Notes under the pieces: generated by a model
The model's database searches: none
What the model was told of the DNA's origin: nothing
What the model saw: only the letters and a program-made list of their open reading frames with translations
Translations under genes and position numbers: made by a program
NCBI GenBank assembly: GCA_934045905.1
Contig: OW203765.1
Coordinates: 16,431,409-16,495,408, forward strand
DNA from: Leuctra nigra
Lineage: Eukaryota; Arthropoda; Insecta; Plecoptera; Leuctridae
Length of the DNA stretch: 64,000 nucleotides
Direction: 5' to 3'
In this document: positions 11,278 through 22,898 of the stretch, one piece after another
Layout of the letters: each line of letters opens with the position of its first letter
Numbering within the stretch: position 1 is the stretch's first letter

Positions 11278-11926
11278 AGGTGGTTCAAGCGCGAGCGATT
11301 TTGCCGCGTGTTGCAGACACTTTTTTGAGCGATTGGAGACAAAATGGGTTGACGAATTGAATTGAAATTTTAACCATGATAAGAGAAAAGATAAACTTAG
11401 GCCCGGTCTTTCGATACTCTGCTAAAGTCTCAATTAGCTCTTAACAGTTAGTTAGTGGTCAATCTAGGAATGTCATTGGTTGTTGCTATGGCAACTGTAT
11501 AAAAGTTAGCAAGGGATTGAAAGACCGGCCCTTAGTTTGTCACAATTATTTTTAATGTTTTGCTTTGTTTAATAGTTAACTAGTTGGTTTGGTGATTTTT
11601 CCTATTTTCTTGTCTCGATTAGTGCCGTATGAAATTTTATTTAAAAAATGTGCCAAGTTTGTCTTTTATCTCATCATGATTAAAATTTGAGATCAACTGT
11701 TTAATGGGTATGGTCTCCACTCTCCAATCGTATCGGAAATTTCATAGTTTTGTACGGTTTTGTTGAATAACCGGCCCCCAATTAACAAGGTACGAATCAA
11801 AAATGAATAATTGCTACTAATATACAATCAGACTGATCATGTGAACATCCTATTAAAGTTATAGGCACTTATGAAACCATTATTCTCTCTCAATTTCATA
11901 AAACGGCCGAGCGAGCGCTTGCACCT
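11278..11926 (-). mobile_element. MITE family C, copy 1 (interrupted)
   Basis: The ends are AGGTGGTTCAAGCGCGAGCG and, inverted, CCGAGCGAGCGCTTGCACCT. The interior matches the copies at 24953-25397 and 50061-50560 in opposite orientation (ATTGGAGACAAAATGGGTTG, CGGTTTTGTTGAATAACCGG). The element is split by a nested family D insertion at 11400-11531. Confidence 0.85.
11400..11531. mobile_element. MITE family D, copy 1, nested
   Basis: The 132-bp element begins GGCCCGGTCTTTCGATACTC and ends with the inverted form GATTGAAAGACCGGCCC. It is flanked by TTA at 11397-11399 and 11532-11534; a 3-bp TTA/TAA duplication is typical of PIF/Harbinger-type MITEs. It lies inside family C copy 1 and so inserted later. 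Confidence 0.85.
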
Positions 11927-14280
11927 ATTGCTAAGATCTGCTAAAAAATTAGCTACCTACACTCATATTGATGTATTCTCATGCACATGGGAAGGAAGAG
12001 CCTCTGAATGAGGACCTCGGCTGGAAAGCAGTTATCGTCCCGTCTCGTTGAAGATATACTAGATGTTAAAGCGACAAAGTTGTGGAGAATGAATTGCAGA
12101 TTATGCAGCGTTGACCACTTATTTGAAATTTTTAATCACCTTAAAGTTATAAGTAGTTATATGTTGCGTAATTATTGAGTAAATAAAACTAATAATTTAA
12201 AAAATTGGTTCAACGACGCTTAAACTAGATTTAATTTCAAGCAACATTGCTCTTGAAACTTTTTTTCTAACTTGATCGGTAGAGGCACAATTTGCTTTCT
12301 CACACCATCAATGTTATGAGTTTTGCATAAAACCAGGGGCACTGAAACCGACTGAAGTTGCAAGTAAACATTCTGGGAGTTCCAGTAACTGTGTGGAAGG
12401 GGATGATGGGAGGGTCCTAAGAGACAGCATGGAAATATAAATAGTGCACTGATAGCGAGAGTTTGTATGTCAACAATAATCATCAGTTTCCCCGGCATTT
12501 ACACAATCAACGACGACTGGAGACAGACGGACCTCAGAGTTGTCTAAATCATCTTACCTAATTTATAAAAATCTATCTATCATAAAGTGTATACCGTCTA
12601 AAATGATTGGAAATGGCCTAAAATTAAATTTTCATTGTAAGTTGATAAAATGTAAGCGAAAATTTTCAGAAACATAGAATGTTGATATTCAAAACAGCCA
12701 TGTACAAATCTTCCCAACAATTTAATTTATCATAAGAAAATTCGCTGTTGTATTAATAAAGACTTCACTTAATATATTTTTTTATGCTATTTTTTAAATT
12801 TTAATTTGAATATTTATGTTTTTTTGAAGATATAAATATATTTTTGCTAATTGAATAACTGTTGAAATCGGCAACACTTCTCTAAGCATCCATAATAATT
12901 CACTGTAAATAGTAGCATCTCGGGCTATCTATTATTCTTGAGTCAATCTCGGCAAGGTTATGTCACGATGTGTATTTATTCTCATTGTGACAACAATGTC
13001 GAACAGTTTTCCCGTCTACAATTACTAGTGCAGAATAACAGATGAATTTCGACGCTCGCTAAGAGCACATCAATGTGTGTCTCTACTGTATGCACTATTT
13101 TATTATTTATAACTGAAAACTGTATGTTATAAAGGTAAAGAAATATTTTTGGTTGCAATGTGTATCATAGCAACTGAATGATAATTATACATTGTACGTG
13201 TTATTTCACACGTTAATCCCGAACACAGGTTTAGGTCACCGATAGCAATGATTTGTCAGACAAACGGCGAATAATTATTTAATTGTTGTATTGACCGTTA
13301 TCATTACTCCAACCATTCCATTTAAAAAAATTAATTCGATGTAGGTGTCAAAGGTTTCAAAATATAAAATATAAAGTGTGTGACTTTTTGTTGATTTTTT
13401 CTACTAGTTTTGAGCAATGAAATAATATATGATATTATTTCAAAATTTCCTAATTCATTGATTTATAAATTTCACAACATACCACTTATATAGTCCGGAG
13501 AAAAGGCTGGAAATATTCATGTGTATTTTTATTACTTTATTTCATTATTTTTCGTATTTTCTACTCTCTACTTACAAGAAGTAGACGGTAGACAGTGTCT
13601 ACGTTCTATTACAAGAACTACATGCACAAAAACTAAAATGATTTTCTTGCTCTGATTGCGATAATATTATTCTCTTAGTAACGAACCCAGAGAGAAACAA
13701 ATTTTAAACAAATTTTTCCAATGGCATTATACTCTCAGGTGGTGAAATAAGATCAGTGTCATATATCGCCGTTATAATGGTTAAAAATCAATAAAAGGAT
13801 TTGCAATCTTTGAATCTATTAGATAAGTGTTTAACACTTTATTGCGTGTGATTATTCTTGATCCTCGATGATTTTGTTCGTGTTGTGAAAGTGATGCCAA
13901 TGATGTCATTTGAGTTGGTAACCAGTCTGGACCCAGCGATCATAACAACAATACTCGGGGTATCCGATCTCACTTCTGTTTAAATTTTTTGCATGGGAAC
14001 TAAAGTCGGAAGAAAACATTCATATCAAACATACCCAGCTAGACCAATCACAGTAATGACAACAAATTCGTCGCCAAATCTGATCCCGCCTTATTTACCT
14101 TTAAAAACCCCGCCTACAATAGCAATTAGGGCTGATTCTCTGGGAGCAGTCAGCCGATCCTTCCCCTCCCTCTCGCGCACCGCGGCTACATATGTGTACG
14201 GCTATCCACTATTTTTATATGGTACAAAACTGACTTATTTTCGCATTCAAAGACCCACAGTCCACATATGGGTCCATCTA
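11927..14280. other. No recognised feature (2.3 kb, AT-rich)
   Basis: There are no repeats shared with the rest of the window. A 92-codon minus frame at 12220-12498 and a plus frame at 13993-14313 have no recognisable product. The stretch 14030-14180 is locally GC-richer, with a CCAAT-type sequence (GACCAATCACAG), but no gene was found next to it. Confidence 0.45.
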
Positions 14281-14560
14281 CGGAACTGGTTGGGTGAGTG
14301 GTTAACGCACTGAACTTGTATTCCGGAGGCCCGTGTTCGATTCCCGCGGCCGTCCTTCCTGACTGGGGTTTTTTCGTGGTATTCCTCAGTCGATAGGCAA
14401 AATGCAGGGAAGGTACCCTACTAATAGGCCACGACCGCCTCCTTCCCACCTTCCATCCTTACCTAGCACCATTATCTCCCAATCATTATCATAATCATTC
14501 ATCCGTCGCCATTAGCCTCGCTGCAGGACAGTGCGACGTTAAGCCCCAGACAAAAAAAAT
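14281..14560 (+). mobile_element. tRNA-derived SINE, copy 1
   Basis: Its head carries Pol III promoter-like boxes: A box TGGGTGAGTGG and B box GTGTTCGATTCCC. A body of about 200 bp follows (TACCCTACTAATAGGCCACG) and a tail GCGACGTTAAGCCCC plus an A-run. Two further full copies (21419 and 22615) are more than 85% similar by eye. Confidence 0.9.
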
Positions 14561-14726
14561 CTTTAAAATGGACACAGAAACTTCTACATTTGAGGTACAG
14601 AATTATTAGAATTATTTCGCGAATATTGTGTGATGGGTCACAGAGTAACCATGTATATTAGTAGTTGACTTTACCATAATCACTGTGTTTATGAGGGATA
14701 ATACCTGAATAATATGCATTAGCTGA

Positions 14727-14756
14727 TAAAACTCTTTGTGAATCTAGCCCCTGGCT
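14727..14756. mobile_element. Terminal fragment of MITE family G
   Basis: CTTTGTGAATCTAGCCCC matches one end of the element at 33668-33887. The other end was not found. Confidence 0.4.
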
Positions 14757-14877
14757 GTTGTCAATATATAATCATGATGGGATACGTTGGGAAAGCTACT
14801 GCTATAACAACAGTACTGAATGCTTTCGCCGATGTCCAAGGCCGAACTTTAAACCATTCTGGCTTCTTAAAAGACAT

Positions 14878-15438
14878 ACTAGGAAAGCGCTCAGTGTAAC
14901 GCGTTGATGAGCGAGCACCAGTACGTGCAAATTCTCGGACATCCATATTGAATTGAAATATGAGCCACTCAACCAACATAAAAGTATATTTGTTTTTCGT
15001 TTAAACTTGAAAATAGCATCTAACACTCTGATACGTTATAAGCAAATCAGATGCAGTTGCAGAGGAAAAACATTCATTTCGGTACTTCATTTCTGACAGC
15101 CATTAAAAATGTCAATAAGTGCATAGATTATTGACTGATTGGACAGACAATTTGTAAAATAGGAGACAATTGGTAACCGTGAAAAATATAAGTTTGATCG
15201 GATTTATCGACGACCATTTCATTTTTCAACCTTCAAGAGATATTTATTTTAATTTTAACAAATGAACATATTTCAAAATAATTAAGGTATGTTAACAGAA
15301 AAGGTGGTCTTTACATGTGTGCACATTTTCAGATCGATCGGTGAAACGGGTGACCTGTGTATCGGTTAGTAACAGAAAAAAAGAAACAGAAGTCCGTGTC
15401 AAAGAAGCCAACAGGAGTTGATCGCTTCGCTCGCTGAA
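14878..15438 (+). mobile_element. Dispersed family E, copy 1 (about 560 bp)
   Basis: Family E starts AGGAAAACGCTCTGTGTAAC followed by GCGTTGATGAGCGAGC. It ends with CAGATCGATNGGTNAAACGG, a CAGA/AAACAGA-rich stretch and, in long copies, TCGCTTCGCTCGCT. This copy has the head at 14878-14918, CAGATCGATCGGTGAAACGG at 15331-15350 and the tail to 15438. There is no coding frame. The class is uncertain: a Helitron-like or other non-autonomous DNA element is possible. Confidence 0.65.
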
Positions 15439-15796
15439 TTAAAAGCCATTTAAAATGGACCCCAATATTTTGCCGACTTGTTCAATCGGCTTCCTCAAGG
15501 GAGACTCTGTTTTTGTCCTAGATTGTAGTGTACATTCAAACATTATTCCTTCTATCGATCTTGTACTGTTTCACGTTTCCCTGCAATCTGGTGATATGTG
15601 AGACGATCGCGGTCGAACATGTTTGTACTAACAAGGTCGCACGTGGTTGTACTTACAAGGTATCGCCATGGTGGAGTCGTTGGGGTCGGGACTGTATTCC
15701 TCCGCCGGGAAGTAGTCAATGTTCTGGCACATCATCGACATCTCTCCCGCTGGAACCAACAAACAGATCACTCAGATATCTGCACAGACAATAGGG

Positions 15797-16164
15797 CAGG
15801 GTCGGCAACCTGCGGCTCCTTGGTGGTACTTGAATGGCTGTTTATAATAAAAATAAAAATCTGGAATCGAAAAATTTGAAAATTCGAAAACAAAACGCCC
15901 TGCGGGTCAACAACTATAATGTTGTTTAATTCAATTTGTTCATTTTAGAGTCCCAAAATCACTTTTAAATTGTTGAAATTCTAAAAAACCGCCCTGCGGG
16001 GCAACAACTGGGGGGCTTTGTCAATATATCAAAATGAACTAGTAATTTAATGTATTATTTTCGGTGTATTATATTTGATTGCCTTTACTGCGGCGCCCAT
16101 TATTATCTAATTTGTTAATATTTGGGAAATTGGCTCCTTCACCAAAAATGGTTGCCGGTTCCTG
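15797..16164. mobile_element. hAT-type MITE, copy 2 type
   Basis: It begins CAGGGTCGGCAACCTGCGGC and ends, inverted, GGTTGCCGGTTCCTG. The flanks CAATAGGG (15789-15796) and CAATAAAG (16165-16172) are an imperfect 8-bp repeat, consistent with an old hAT insertion. Two internal GCCCTGCGGG(G/T)CAACAACT direct repeats are present. The element is 368 bp and non-coding. Confidence 0.75.
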
Positions 16165-17372
16165 CAATAAAGTGACGTTATCAAGTGTCAAACTGTTTAT
16201 CAAGATCAAGTCAAATGTCAAATAATCATTGTACTCCGAAACAGTTTTCAATACTTATTCCTTATAGATATTATTTAGTGTGTATTTATTGTATTTTAGT
16301 TAGATTTATTATTTATCTTCATCTTGATTCATAATATAAAACATTGATTCGTTCAAAATCAAGCTGAAATATAAACATCAATAAAAAATAATTTTTGAAA
16401 CAAATTCTAGGTTGTACGAATTAAAATTTACTATCATACTGTGTAACCTATAAAATGTAAATTATTTGGCTTCGCCTTTCCACTTGACATGGTCAGTTTC
16501 AGCAACTCCCACACAGCATAATCCTACATGCACACGCTTATCAACGCGTTTCAAGTCATCAACAATTAAAATTTAATCCCACACTAAAAGACAAAACACC
16601 TCAACAAACTGAAATATTTAATTAAGAACATAAAAATCAAGCGATAAAACACAACTCGTAAAAAGAGTAACAACCCTCTCACCTTTTACCCCTCAACTAA
16701 ACCCCTTGTAATCGGCGGTGTAACGCAGCTAACGGCCCGTGTACGAATCTTTTATCACCCTTCTGATGACAATTAGCACGGGGCTTGGCGTTGATTGTTC
16801 AGTAATGACATTTACACCCCTCCCTCTCACCCCCCCCCCCCCTTCACCGTGAACAACAATGCCCCTGTTTAACGCATCCCGCACAACACATTGTGGTTTT
16901 CATTCAAGCCGATAGAGAGCGTCAGGGTCGACTTTGGCGGGAGAGTCAGAGTGGGTGTTGTTTTGATAAAAATGCTGTAACTAAAGTTGTTGAGTCAAGT
17001 TTCAAAATTAACAGAGATGGAATGGTAAAAAAACCAAAAATAATATTTTTACGTTACCTACCTTTGTAAAAACATATTCTGGTAAAATTATACGAATAAT
17101 GTATTTTAGTGATGAACGAACAGTGTGTTTGCTTGTATGAAAACTTATTCAACTATCGGCTGAAGCAACAATAACTAAATGTTTTATTGAAAAAAAATAT
17201 TCATGTCATATAATGTTCGTATAAAAAAGTACCTACCTACAAGGAATTTTAGGCAGAAATTATACATTTCTAAAGCATAAATTAACACTCAAATTAACAT
17301 ATTTTTTCACAGTTATGAAGCAACAAATAAAATCTTCAAATAAAAAGTTCTCTGGTTTCCTTCAGTTGAGGC
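16165..17372. other. Unassigned; possible regulatory island near 16690-16890
   Basis: Within AT-rich DNA, 16690-16890 is GC-richer. It contains GACAATTAGC, GTAATGACATTTA and a 13-C run (16830-16842). Nothing coding was recognised. Confidence 0.35.
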
Positions 17373-17512
17373 AAATAAGGGGAAAGGTTCCTGGCTAATA
17401 GGCCGTGATCGCCTCGTTCCCAACGTGCATCCTTATTAATTCTGCATCATCATCTTTCTGTCTTCGTCATAATCATTCATCAGTCACCATTCTTCTGGTT
17501 GCAGAACAGTAA
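17373..17512 (+). mobile_element. Diverged SINE body fragment
   Basis: GGCTAATAGGCCGTGATCGC and CATAATCATTCATCAGTCAC match the SINE body. The tRNA-like head is absent. Confidence 0.65.
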
Positions 17513-17544
17513 ATGTAATGATTATTAGAGATTAAAGTGTAAAG

Positions 17545-17722
17545 CCCCATTTACACGGTGCAATTTCTTGAACAACTTCTGTGTCACATTCCCATTTTTC
17601 ATAAACTTTTGTATTTACACGACGCAACTTTCTGTCACAGAACCAAGGACAGAACTTAAAACATGTTATAATTTACATTCAAGAAGTGTGACACAGAAGT
17701 GTGGTACAGAAGTTGTACAAGA
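17545..17722. repeat. Short imperfect inverted repeat
   Basis: AACTTCTGTGTCACATTC on the left is mirrored by AAGTGTGACACAGAAGT and AGAAGTTGTACAAGAA on the right. A directly repeated ATTTACACGNNGCAA motif lies inside the left half. It may be a small fold-back transposon. Confidence 0.5.
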
Positions 17723-18136
17723 AGAAGTCTCGATACATCAGCTTTAAATCGAAAGACAGTTGACACTTGAGTAAATTCAAAAATTGCACATTAAGAATTG
17801 AGTGTAACAACAATTTGTCGAGAAGCACGCCGGCGTTCCCCTCCTTCCCGCTAGTCTAACGACCGACTTCCGGTTCAGACAGGAAGTGAATCGTCCTTGC
17901 TACAAGAGCGTTCCTCCCCTCCAGATCCATTTCCCGTTGTTCGACTTTTCCTGAGCATTTCCCAAGACAGCACGAGTTGCCAGTTCAGGTGAAAAAGTAA
18001 TATTTGAGTTGTTGAAGGTTTAGTGAGCTTCGTCTTCTTTTATTCGTTGAGACAAATTGATTTAATGGATTTTGATCTGATCACTTTGAGTGTACAAATT
18101 GCATTTCTCTGAGTGCAAGTCATGTCTCTACATCTC

Positions 18137-18392
18137 TACATCAGAGGTAGAAGGGCGGAAGTGCATTTTCTCGATTTTTCGTTGCACACTTTTGGATTGA
18201 TAGAATAGATTCAAACTATCTCAATTGCCATTTTGCTGACGTCATCAAATACAGTTATATTGAAGTGTTTTCTTACACAATGACTCCATGCCAGCAATAC
18301 ACAAATATCATTGGATTAAAGCAGAATTACTGGTTTTCAGCTCACCTCTAGAATTAATGAAATGGACCTCTGACATTCTACCTCTGAGGTAG
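18137..18392 (+). mobile_element. MITE family A, copy 3 (full length)
   Basis: Both terminal repeats are present: TACATCAGAGGTAGAAGGGC at the left and ATTCTACCTCTGAGGTA at the right. The 256-bp copy is complete and lies just downstream (minus-strand sense) of the putative terminal exon at 18615-18931. Confidence 0.88.
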
Positions 18393-18579
18393 AGATACTA
18401 TTCATTACACTGACAGTTCGAGGGCAGCTTTAAAGCACAAACATATTTTTGTCAGCATTTTATGCACTAATTTGGTATCATGATTGGTTTTTTAACACAC
18501 AAATTAAATTGTTTTTAAATTGACAAATTCACATACTTAAAATTGCAGTTTTTTCTTCAAACACGTGCTTCGTTGTAGC

Positions 18580-18585
18580 TTTATT
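18580..18585 (-). terminator. Poly(A) signal AATAAA
   Basis: AATAAA on the minus strand begins about 30 nt after the stop codon of the frame at 18615-18931. This is the expected position for a 3' end. Confidence 0.5.
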
Positions 18586-18614
18586 CCATATGATTCACAT
18601 AATTTGTCCTATAA

Positions 18615-18931
18615 TTAGTATAAAATTCCTGATTCTACAACAAAACTCCTGAAGAGTGCTGCAAATAAAGATACGAACATTTGCGCGTCAAATACTTCGT
18701 TACATTTCATATCCCATAAACTTGTGGATGCAAATTGCAAATAGCTCTCTTCCATTTCCCTTGAAATAGCTTCAGTATGACACAATATCGCGTGGCCGAA
18801 CTGTAACTGTCTCAGTGTGGCTCTAAACTCTGTTATTTGTCGCTGATTCCACACGACAATGTCAACAGACATCTGACTGGTCCAGAAGAAATCTCCGTCC
18901 AACCGGCGTAAAGAGTTCTTGAACTTTGAAG
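18615..18931 (-). CDS. Probable terminal exon of unidentified gene
   Basis: The minus-strand frame is open from a good splice acceptor (TTTCCATCGTCTGGCAG, exon starting at 18931) to a TAA at 18615-18617; it encodes about 105 residues. The acceptor would leave a split codon, so the exon must be joined to an upstream exon; no ATG near the acceptor was needed or used. The product has ordinary globular composition: an aromatic-rich start, an amphipathic middle rich in Gln, Glu and Arg, and a hydrophobic C-terminal stretch with FVSLFAALFRSFVV. I do not recognise the family. AATAAA follows 30 nt after the stop. Upstream exons should lie at higher coordinates; candidates at 25441-25616 and 34115-34413 are much less certain. 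Confidence 0.5.
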
Positions 18932-19063
18932 CTGCCAGACGATGGAAAGGTCATGAAGTTGCCAAGAAACAGCTTATTGGACACATTTGTAATGTGCATG
19001 AACTTTTGTATGTTCATGTGTTTGTTGAACTACTAGTGCAGGTTCAAGTGTAGAAAAAATGCT

Positions 19064-19698
19064 TTCCGCTCGATTGGAGTGCCGAAATTGATTTTTTCAT
19101 AATTATCGATTGTTTACATCATTCTTAATATTACCTGACGTGCCTTCAATTTTTTTGGTGGCCATCTTGGAAAATATGGCGGAAAACGTTCATTTTACAA
19201 ATTTTTTAATTGTTGGTAGAGGAAAGGTTGAAAAATTATGAAATAATTCACTAAAACCAACTCAAATATGGGGACTTGAAAAAAAATACGCCTTGAACGA
19301 ATTTTATTTTTTCATTGTTGGAATTGACCAATCACGTTTCTGTGTTTTTTTGCTGTCAATTTATTATGAAACGCGTGGACTTAGACTAAAATATATAGAA
19401 TTAAAATTTGTAGACAATTTCATTTTGAACAATATGCGTTTAAAAAAAATGTTTCCAAAAAAATTAAATTTTAAGTCACTATATTTGAGTTAGTTTTAGT
19501 GAATTATTTCATAATTTTTCAATCTTTCCTCTACCAACAATTAAATAATTCGTAAAATTTACGTTTATCGCTCGTTTTCCGCCATATTGTCCAAGATGGC
19601 CACCAAAAAAATTGAAGGCACGTCAGGTAATATTAAGAATGATGTAAAACAATCGATAATTATGAAAAAATCAATTTCGGCACTCCAATCGAGCGGAA
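19064..19698. mobile_element. Fold-back element J, about 205-bp arms
   Basis: The left arm (19064 to about 19280) and right arm (about 19475-19698) are reverse complements. The outer ends are TTCCGCTCGATTGGAGTGCC and its complement. Each arm includes ATTACCTGACGTGCC and GGCCATCTTGGAAAATATGG or its near-complement. The spacer of about 195 bp is AT-rich and non-coding. Arm divergence is a few percent, so it is older than element K at 29730. Confidence 0.85.
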
Positions 19699-19799
19699 TT
19701 ACATTTGCTCCCCTACTATACTTGTTATCAGATGTGTTCTCTTTTTATTAAAACCATTAAACCATAGGTACCACATAAAAAACTCAACTTAAATATACC

Positions 19800-20005
19800 A
19801 GCCAAGACACTTTAACTAGAAAAAAATATTCAGCACTAAAGAGTAGTGGATCAATAAATGGGCCAAGATAACACGTTGATTTAAAAATAAAAAATCTCTT
19901 GGCGCATCCTGTATGAATATATTCTTGTAATCTGGTGTAGGCCCTCTATACCTATGGCTAGAATGAACAAAAAAATTATTTGTTTTCATTTTTAAATTAA
20001 GGTGT
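19800..20005. mobile_element. Diverged relative of element K arm
   Basis: CAGCCAAGACACTTTAAC, CTTGGCGCATCCTGTATG and the intervening order of motifs match the arm of the element at 29730-30810 at low identity. Only one arm was recognised. Confidence 0.45.
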
Positions 20006-21015
20006 TGCCTACACAATTTTTGATATCACTACTTAGTGCTAAATAAATAGATTTTTTACGTTGAAGAAACTTGGTTGATATTTTTACACAGATTGATTTT
20101 ATATGGATATCAACGCTTTCTTAAATTATGTATATACCATTGTTAATTAAATTTTAGCAACAAATAGTATACAAATAAGCTATTTCTGATTTGCGAATAT
20201 GTATTTGTGTTGTCTTCTCTTCGCTTTTAGGATTATTATCCTGTACATGCCTATTGATTTCTAGAAAGTTCGGATCTTGGTTTCACCGGAAATTTGATTT
20301 AATGTTAATACTCTGTTTTACTGATGAATAATCTAAAAGTAGTGTTCGTAGTACAGGTCTCTTAAAGGTCTAAAAACACGTTTTATTAAACTATGTCCAT
20401 GCATTACGAAGGTAAATGTGTTCAATTCGCATTTTCCTAGTGTTAAATAATCAAATTAATAGAAAATGACATCCAAATAGAAATTCGCTCACGTATAATA
20501 GATAGATAACAAAAATAAATGTTAATCATCAAACTTTCCATTTAAATCGAATGTCATAAAATATTAATCGCGCCCTGTAGCTACATTGCATTGCAGCTCT
20601 CTATTCGACTTCTGGTAATGATTCCATCCAATCGCAAGCACACCTATGGGGCCGCAGCAATGAGACAACGCCTAATTAATATGCAAGTGAAGTAGCGAGG
20701 GCTGTTAGTACAACAGCGAGGTGTACGTGAGACAATTAACTCAGAACGTGTGAGAAACTCGACGGGCGGGAAGAATTTACAGGAGCACAACTTTTCAGTG
20801 TGGAGTGAGATTAAAAGATTGTGCTAATCGGTGATGGGGAGTTGGGATGATTATTCAGATGAGTGATGATTGAGATGGCTTAGAATGGTTTGATGTCCAA
20901 GAGGATGGCAGCACGGTGGTGTGAATTCAGATTTAGGCCCAGAAATATTTTTAGGGCCCCCAATTTTTTTTATTGCCTACCGTGAAAATCTTAAAAAAAT
21001 ATGTTGTCATAATTC
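20006..21015. other. Unassigned; possible regulatory island near 20570-20830
   Basis: The segment 20570-20830 is GC-richer. It contains CCTAATTAATATGCAA (homeodomain and octamer-like cores) and CAATTAACTCAG. The rest is AT-rich with no coding frame of interest. Confidence 0.35.
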
Positions 21016-21134
21016 TGGCCTGTCTTTAAATACTCGGCTAACTTTTAAACGGTTTATTAGGACTTATTGTCATGGCAACAACCACTGACATTCCTAGAAT
21101 GACTGTGTAGCAGAGTATTGAAAAACTGGATCAG
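21016..21134. mobile_element. MITE family D, copy 2
   Basis: TGGCCTGTCTTTAAATACTC at the left and GCAGAGTATTGAAAAACTGG at the right form diverged terminal inverted repeats. The interior TTGTCATGGCAACAACCACT matches other D copies. Confidence 0.7.
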
Positions 21135-21304
21135 TACAGTATCATACTTTATGACACTTTTTTGATTGCAGTGGATTTTTGTGGTCGAAAGATTTAATTT
21201 AATTCTTTTTTTAGTTTTAGTTTTTAGTTTTTTTAGTGCACACATTTTGGTCGATTTGATAATCTAAATTCTTCCAATTACCACTATTTTCGATCTTTAT
21301 TTTG

Positions 21305-21325
21305 CCCCCCCCCCCCCCCCCCCCC
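21305..21325 (+). repeat. 21-C homopolymer
   Basis: An uninterrupted run of 21 C in AT-rich DNA. Confidence 0.95.
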
Positions 21326-21418
21326 AACCCCAACGAAACAACCCTGGTGCCTCAACAGGTTCATCGTTTAAGTGTGCCAACATTTATAATACATCTGTCC
21401 TAACAATAATTATATACT

Positions 21419-21702
21419 CGGAATAGGTTGGCTGAGTGGTTAAAGCTCTGAACTTGTATTCCGGGGGCCCGGGTTCGATTCCTGCGGCCGTCCTTCCTGA
21501 CTGTTTTTTTTTTCGTGGTTTTCCCTCAGTCGACAGGCAAATGCTGGGAAGGTACCCTACTAATAGGCCACGACCGCCTCCTTCCCACCGGCCATCTTTA
21601 CCTACTCTTCACCATTATCTCCTAATCATCATCATAATCATTCATCCGTCGCCAATAGCCTCGCTGCAGAACAGTGCGACGTTAAGCCCCAGACAAAAAA
21701 AA
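21419..21702 (+). mobile_element. tRNA-derived SINE, copy 2
   Basis: A box TGGCTGAGTGG and B box GGGTTCGATTCCT are followed by the common body and the GCGACGTTAAGCCCC tail with an A-run. This is a full-length copy. Confidence 0.92.
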
Positions 21703-21744
21703 CTATCTATTACACAATAATTGCACTATTATTATCATTTCATG

Positions 21745-21870
21745 CATTCTATGTATACATAGTGTACATGAGAAATCCCTTATTGTTGCCATAAAATATA
21801 CCTGTGTCCGTTCATATGACATTAGTGTGTGTGCAAAATTTCAGATTGATTTGTTAATCCAGGGCATTAC
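21745..21870 (+). mobile_element. Family E fragment
   Basis: CATATGACATTAGTGTGTGT and a GCAAAATTTCAGATTGATTT stretch match the interior and 3' part of family E. Confidence 0.5.
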
Positions 21871-22605
21871 CAACAAAAACACATAGAATAGCAGAGTTCC
21901 TTAGTTATGCTCGCTCACTCAATCATTGCTTGACGAAGTGATTCTACTACGAAATGATATCTCTCTTGCAATCACATTCTTGGTTCAGGCTTCAAGTCCC
22001 CTGGGAAGTCGAGAACGAGAAGAAAGCAGAGAAACTTTCCTTGGCGCGCAAACAGCCGCAGAAAGCTCGAACTCTTGTGGAGCTTAACAGTCGAGAAGGA
22101 TAATTGGAAGGAGAAAACAAATTTCAAAATGTAGACTCACAGAAGAATGCGTAACTTCAAGCAATATTCATGCGGTGATGTCGGATATTTTGTTCATTGG
22201 GCGAATGTTTGTAACTTGAATTACTTTAAAGTCGTTAGAATTCTCTCATATTCTCTACTATATCTTACGAGAAAAGGGGATGGCATAAAACGCTTCAATT
22301 TGTTTGGGTTACTGTGCAAATATACAAAATTCCAAGAAAATTTTTTAACGTAAATAAATGAACTTGAACTTGAAACTTTTGATTTTATTGTTGTTTACAA
22401 AACAATCTGAACCAATCTGGTTGGCTTACAGTAGACTTTTGAGGACTAAAATGTTTTTAAAATGTAGGGCATTCCAAAAAATAAGAAATAAATGTCATTA
22501 AATAGTCCTGTAGATTGAGTTAACACAGTGAATAATTTAAATGAAATGTATCCTATTAAAATTCATTAGGTAAGATGTCATACTAATTGTATCTGTGTGT
22601 TTACT
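21871..22605. other. No recognised feature
   Basis: AT-rich. Short plus-strand frame 22147-22353 has no recognisable product. Confidence 0.5.
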
Positions 22606-22614
22606 ATTTTTCTT

Positions 22615-22898
22615 ACGGAACAGGTTGGGTGAGTGGTTAACGCTCTGAACTTGTATTCCGGAGGCCCGGGTTCGATTCCCGCGGCCGTCCTTCCTGACTG
22701 GGGTTTTTCGTGGTTTTCCCTCAGTCGACAGGCAAATACTGGGAAGGTACCCTACTAATAGGCCACGACAGCCTCCTTCCCACCTTCCATCCTTACCTAC
22801 TCTTCACCATCATCTCCCAATCATCATTATAATCATTCATCCATCGCCATTAGCCTCGCTGCAGAGCAGTGCGACGTTAAGCCTTAGACAAAAAAAAC
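22615..22898 (+). mobile_element. tRNA-derived SINE, copy 3 with 9-bp TSD
   Basis: A box TGGGTGAGTGG and B box GGGTTCGATTCCC are intact. The element is flanked by ATTTTTCTT at 22606-22614 and 22899-22907. This exact target duplication fixes the boundaries at 284 bp and shows LINE-type retroposition. Confidence 0.95.

Noticed and set aside
12220..12498. 92-codon minus frame with hydrophobic N-terminal stretch
   Set aside because: A signal-peptide-like start is possible, but no poly(A) signal, splice sites or recognisable family were found.
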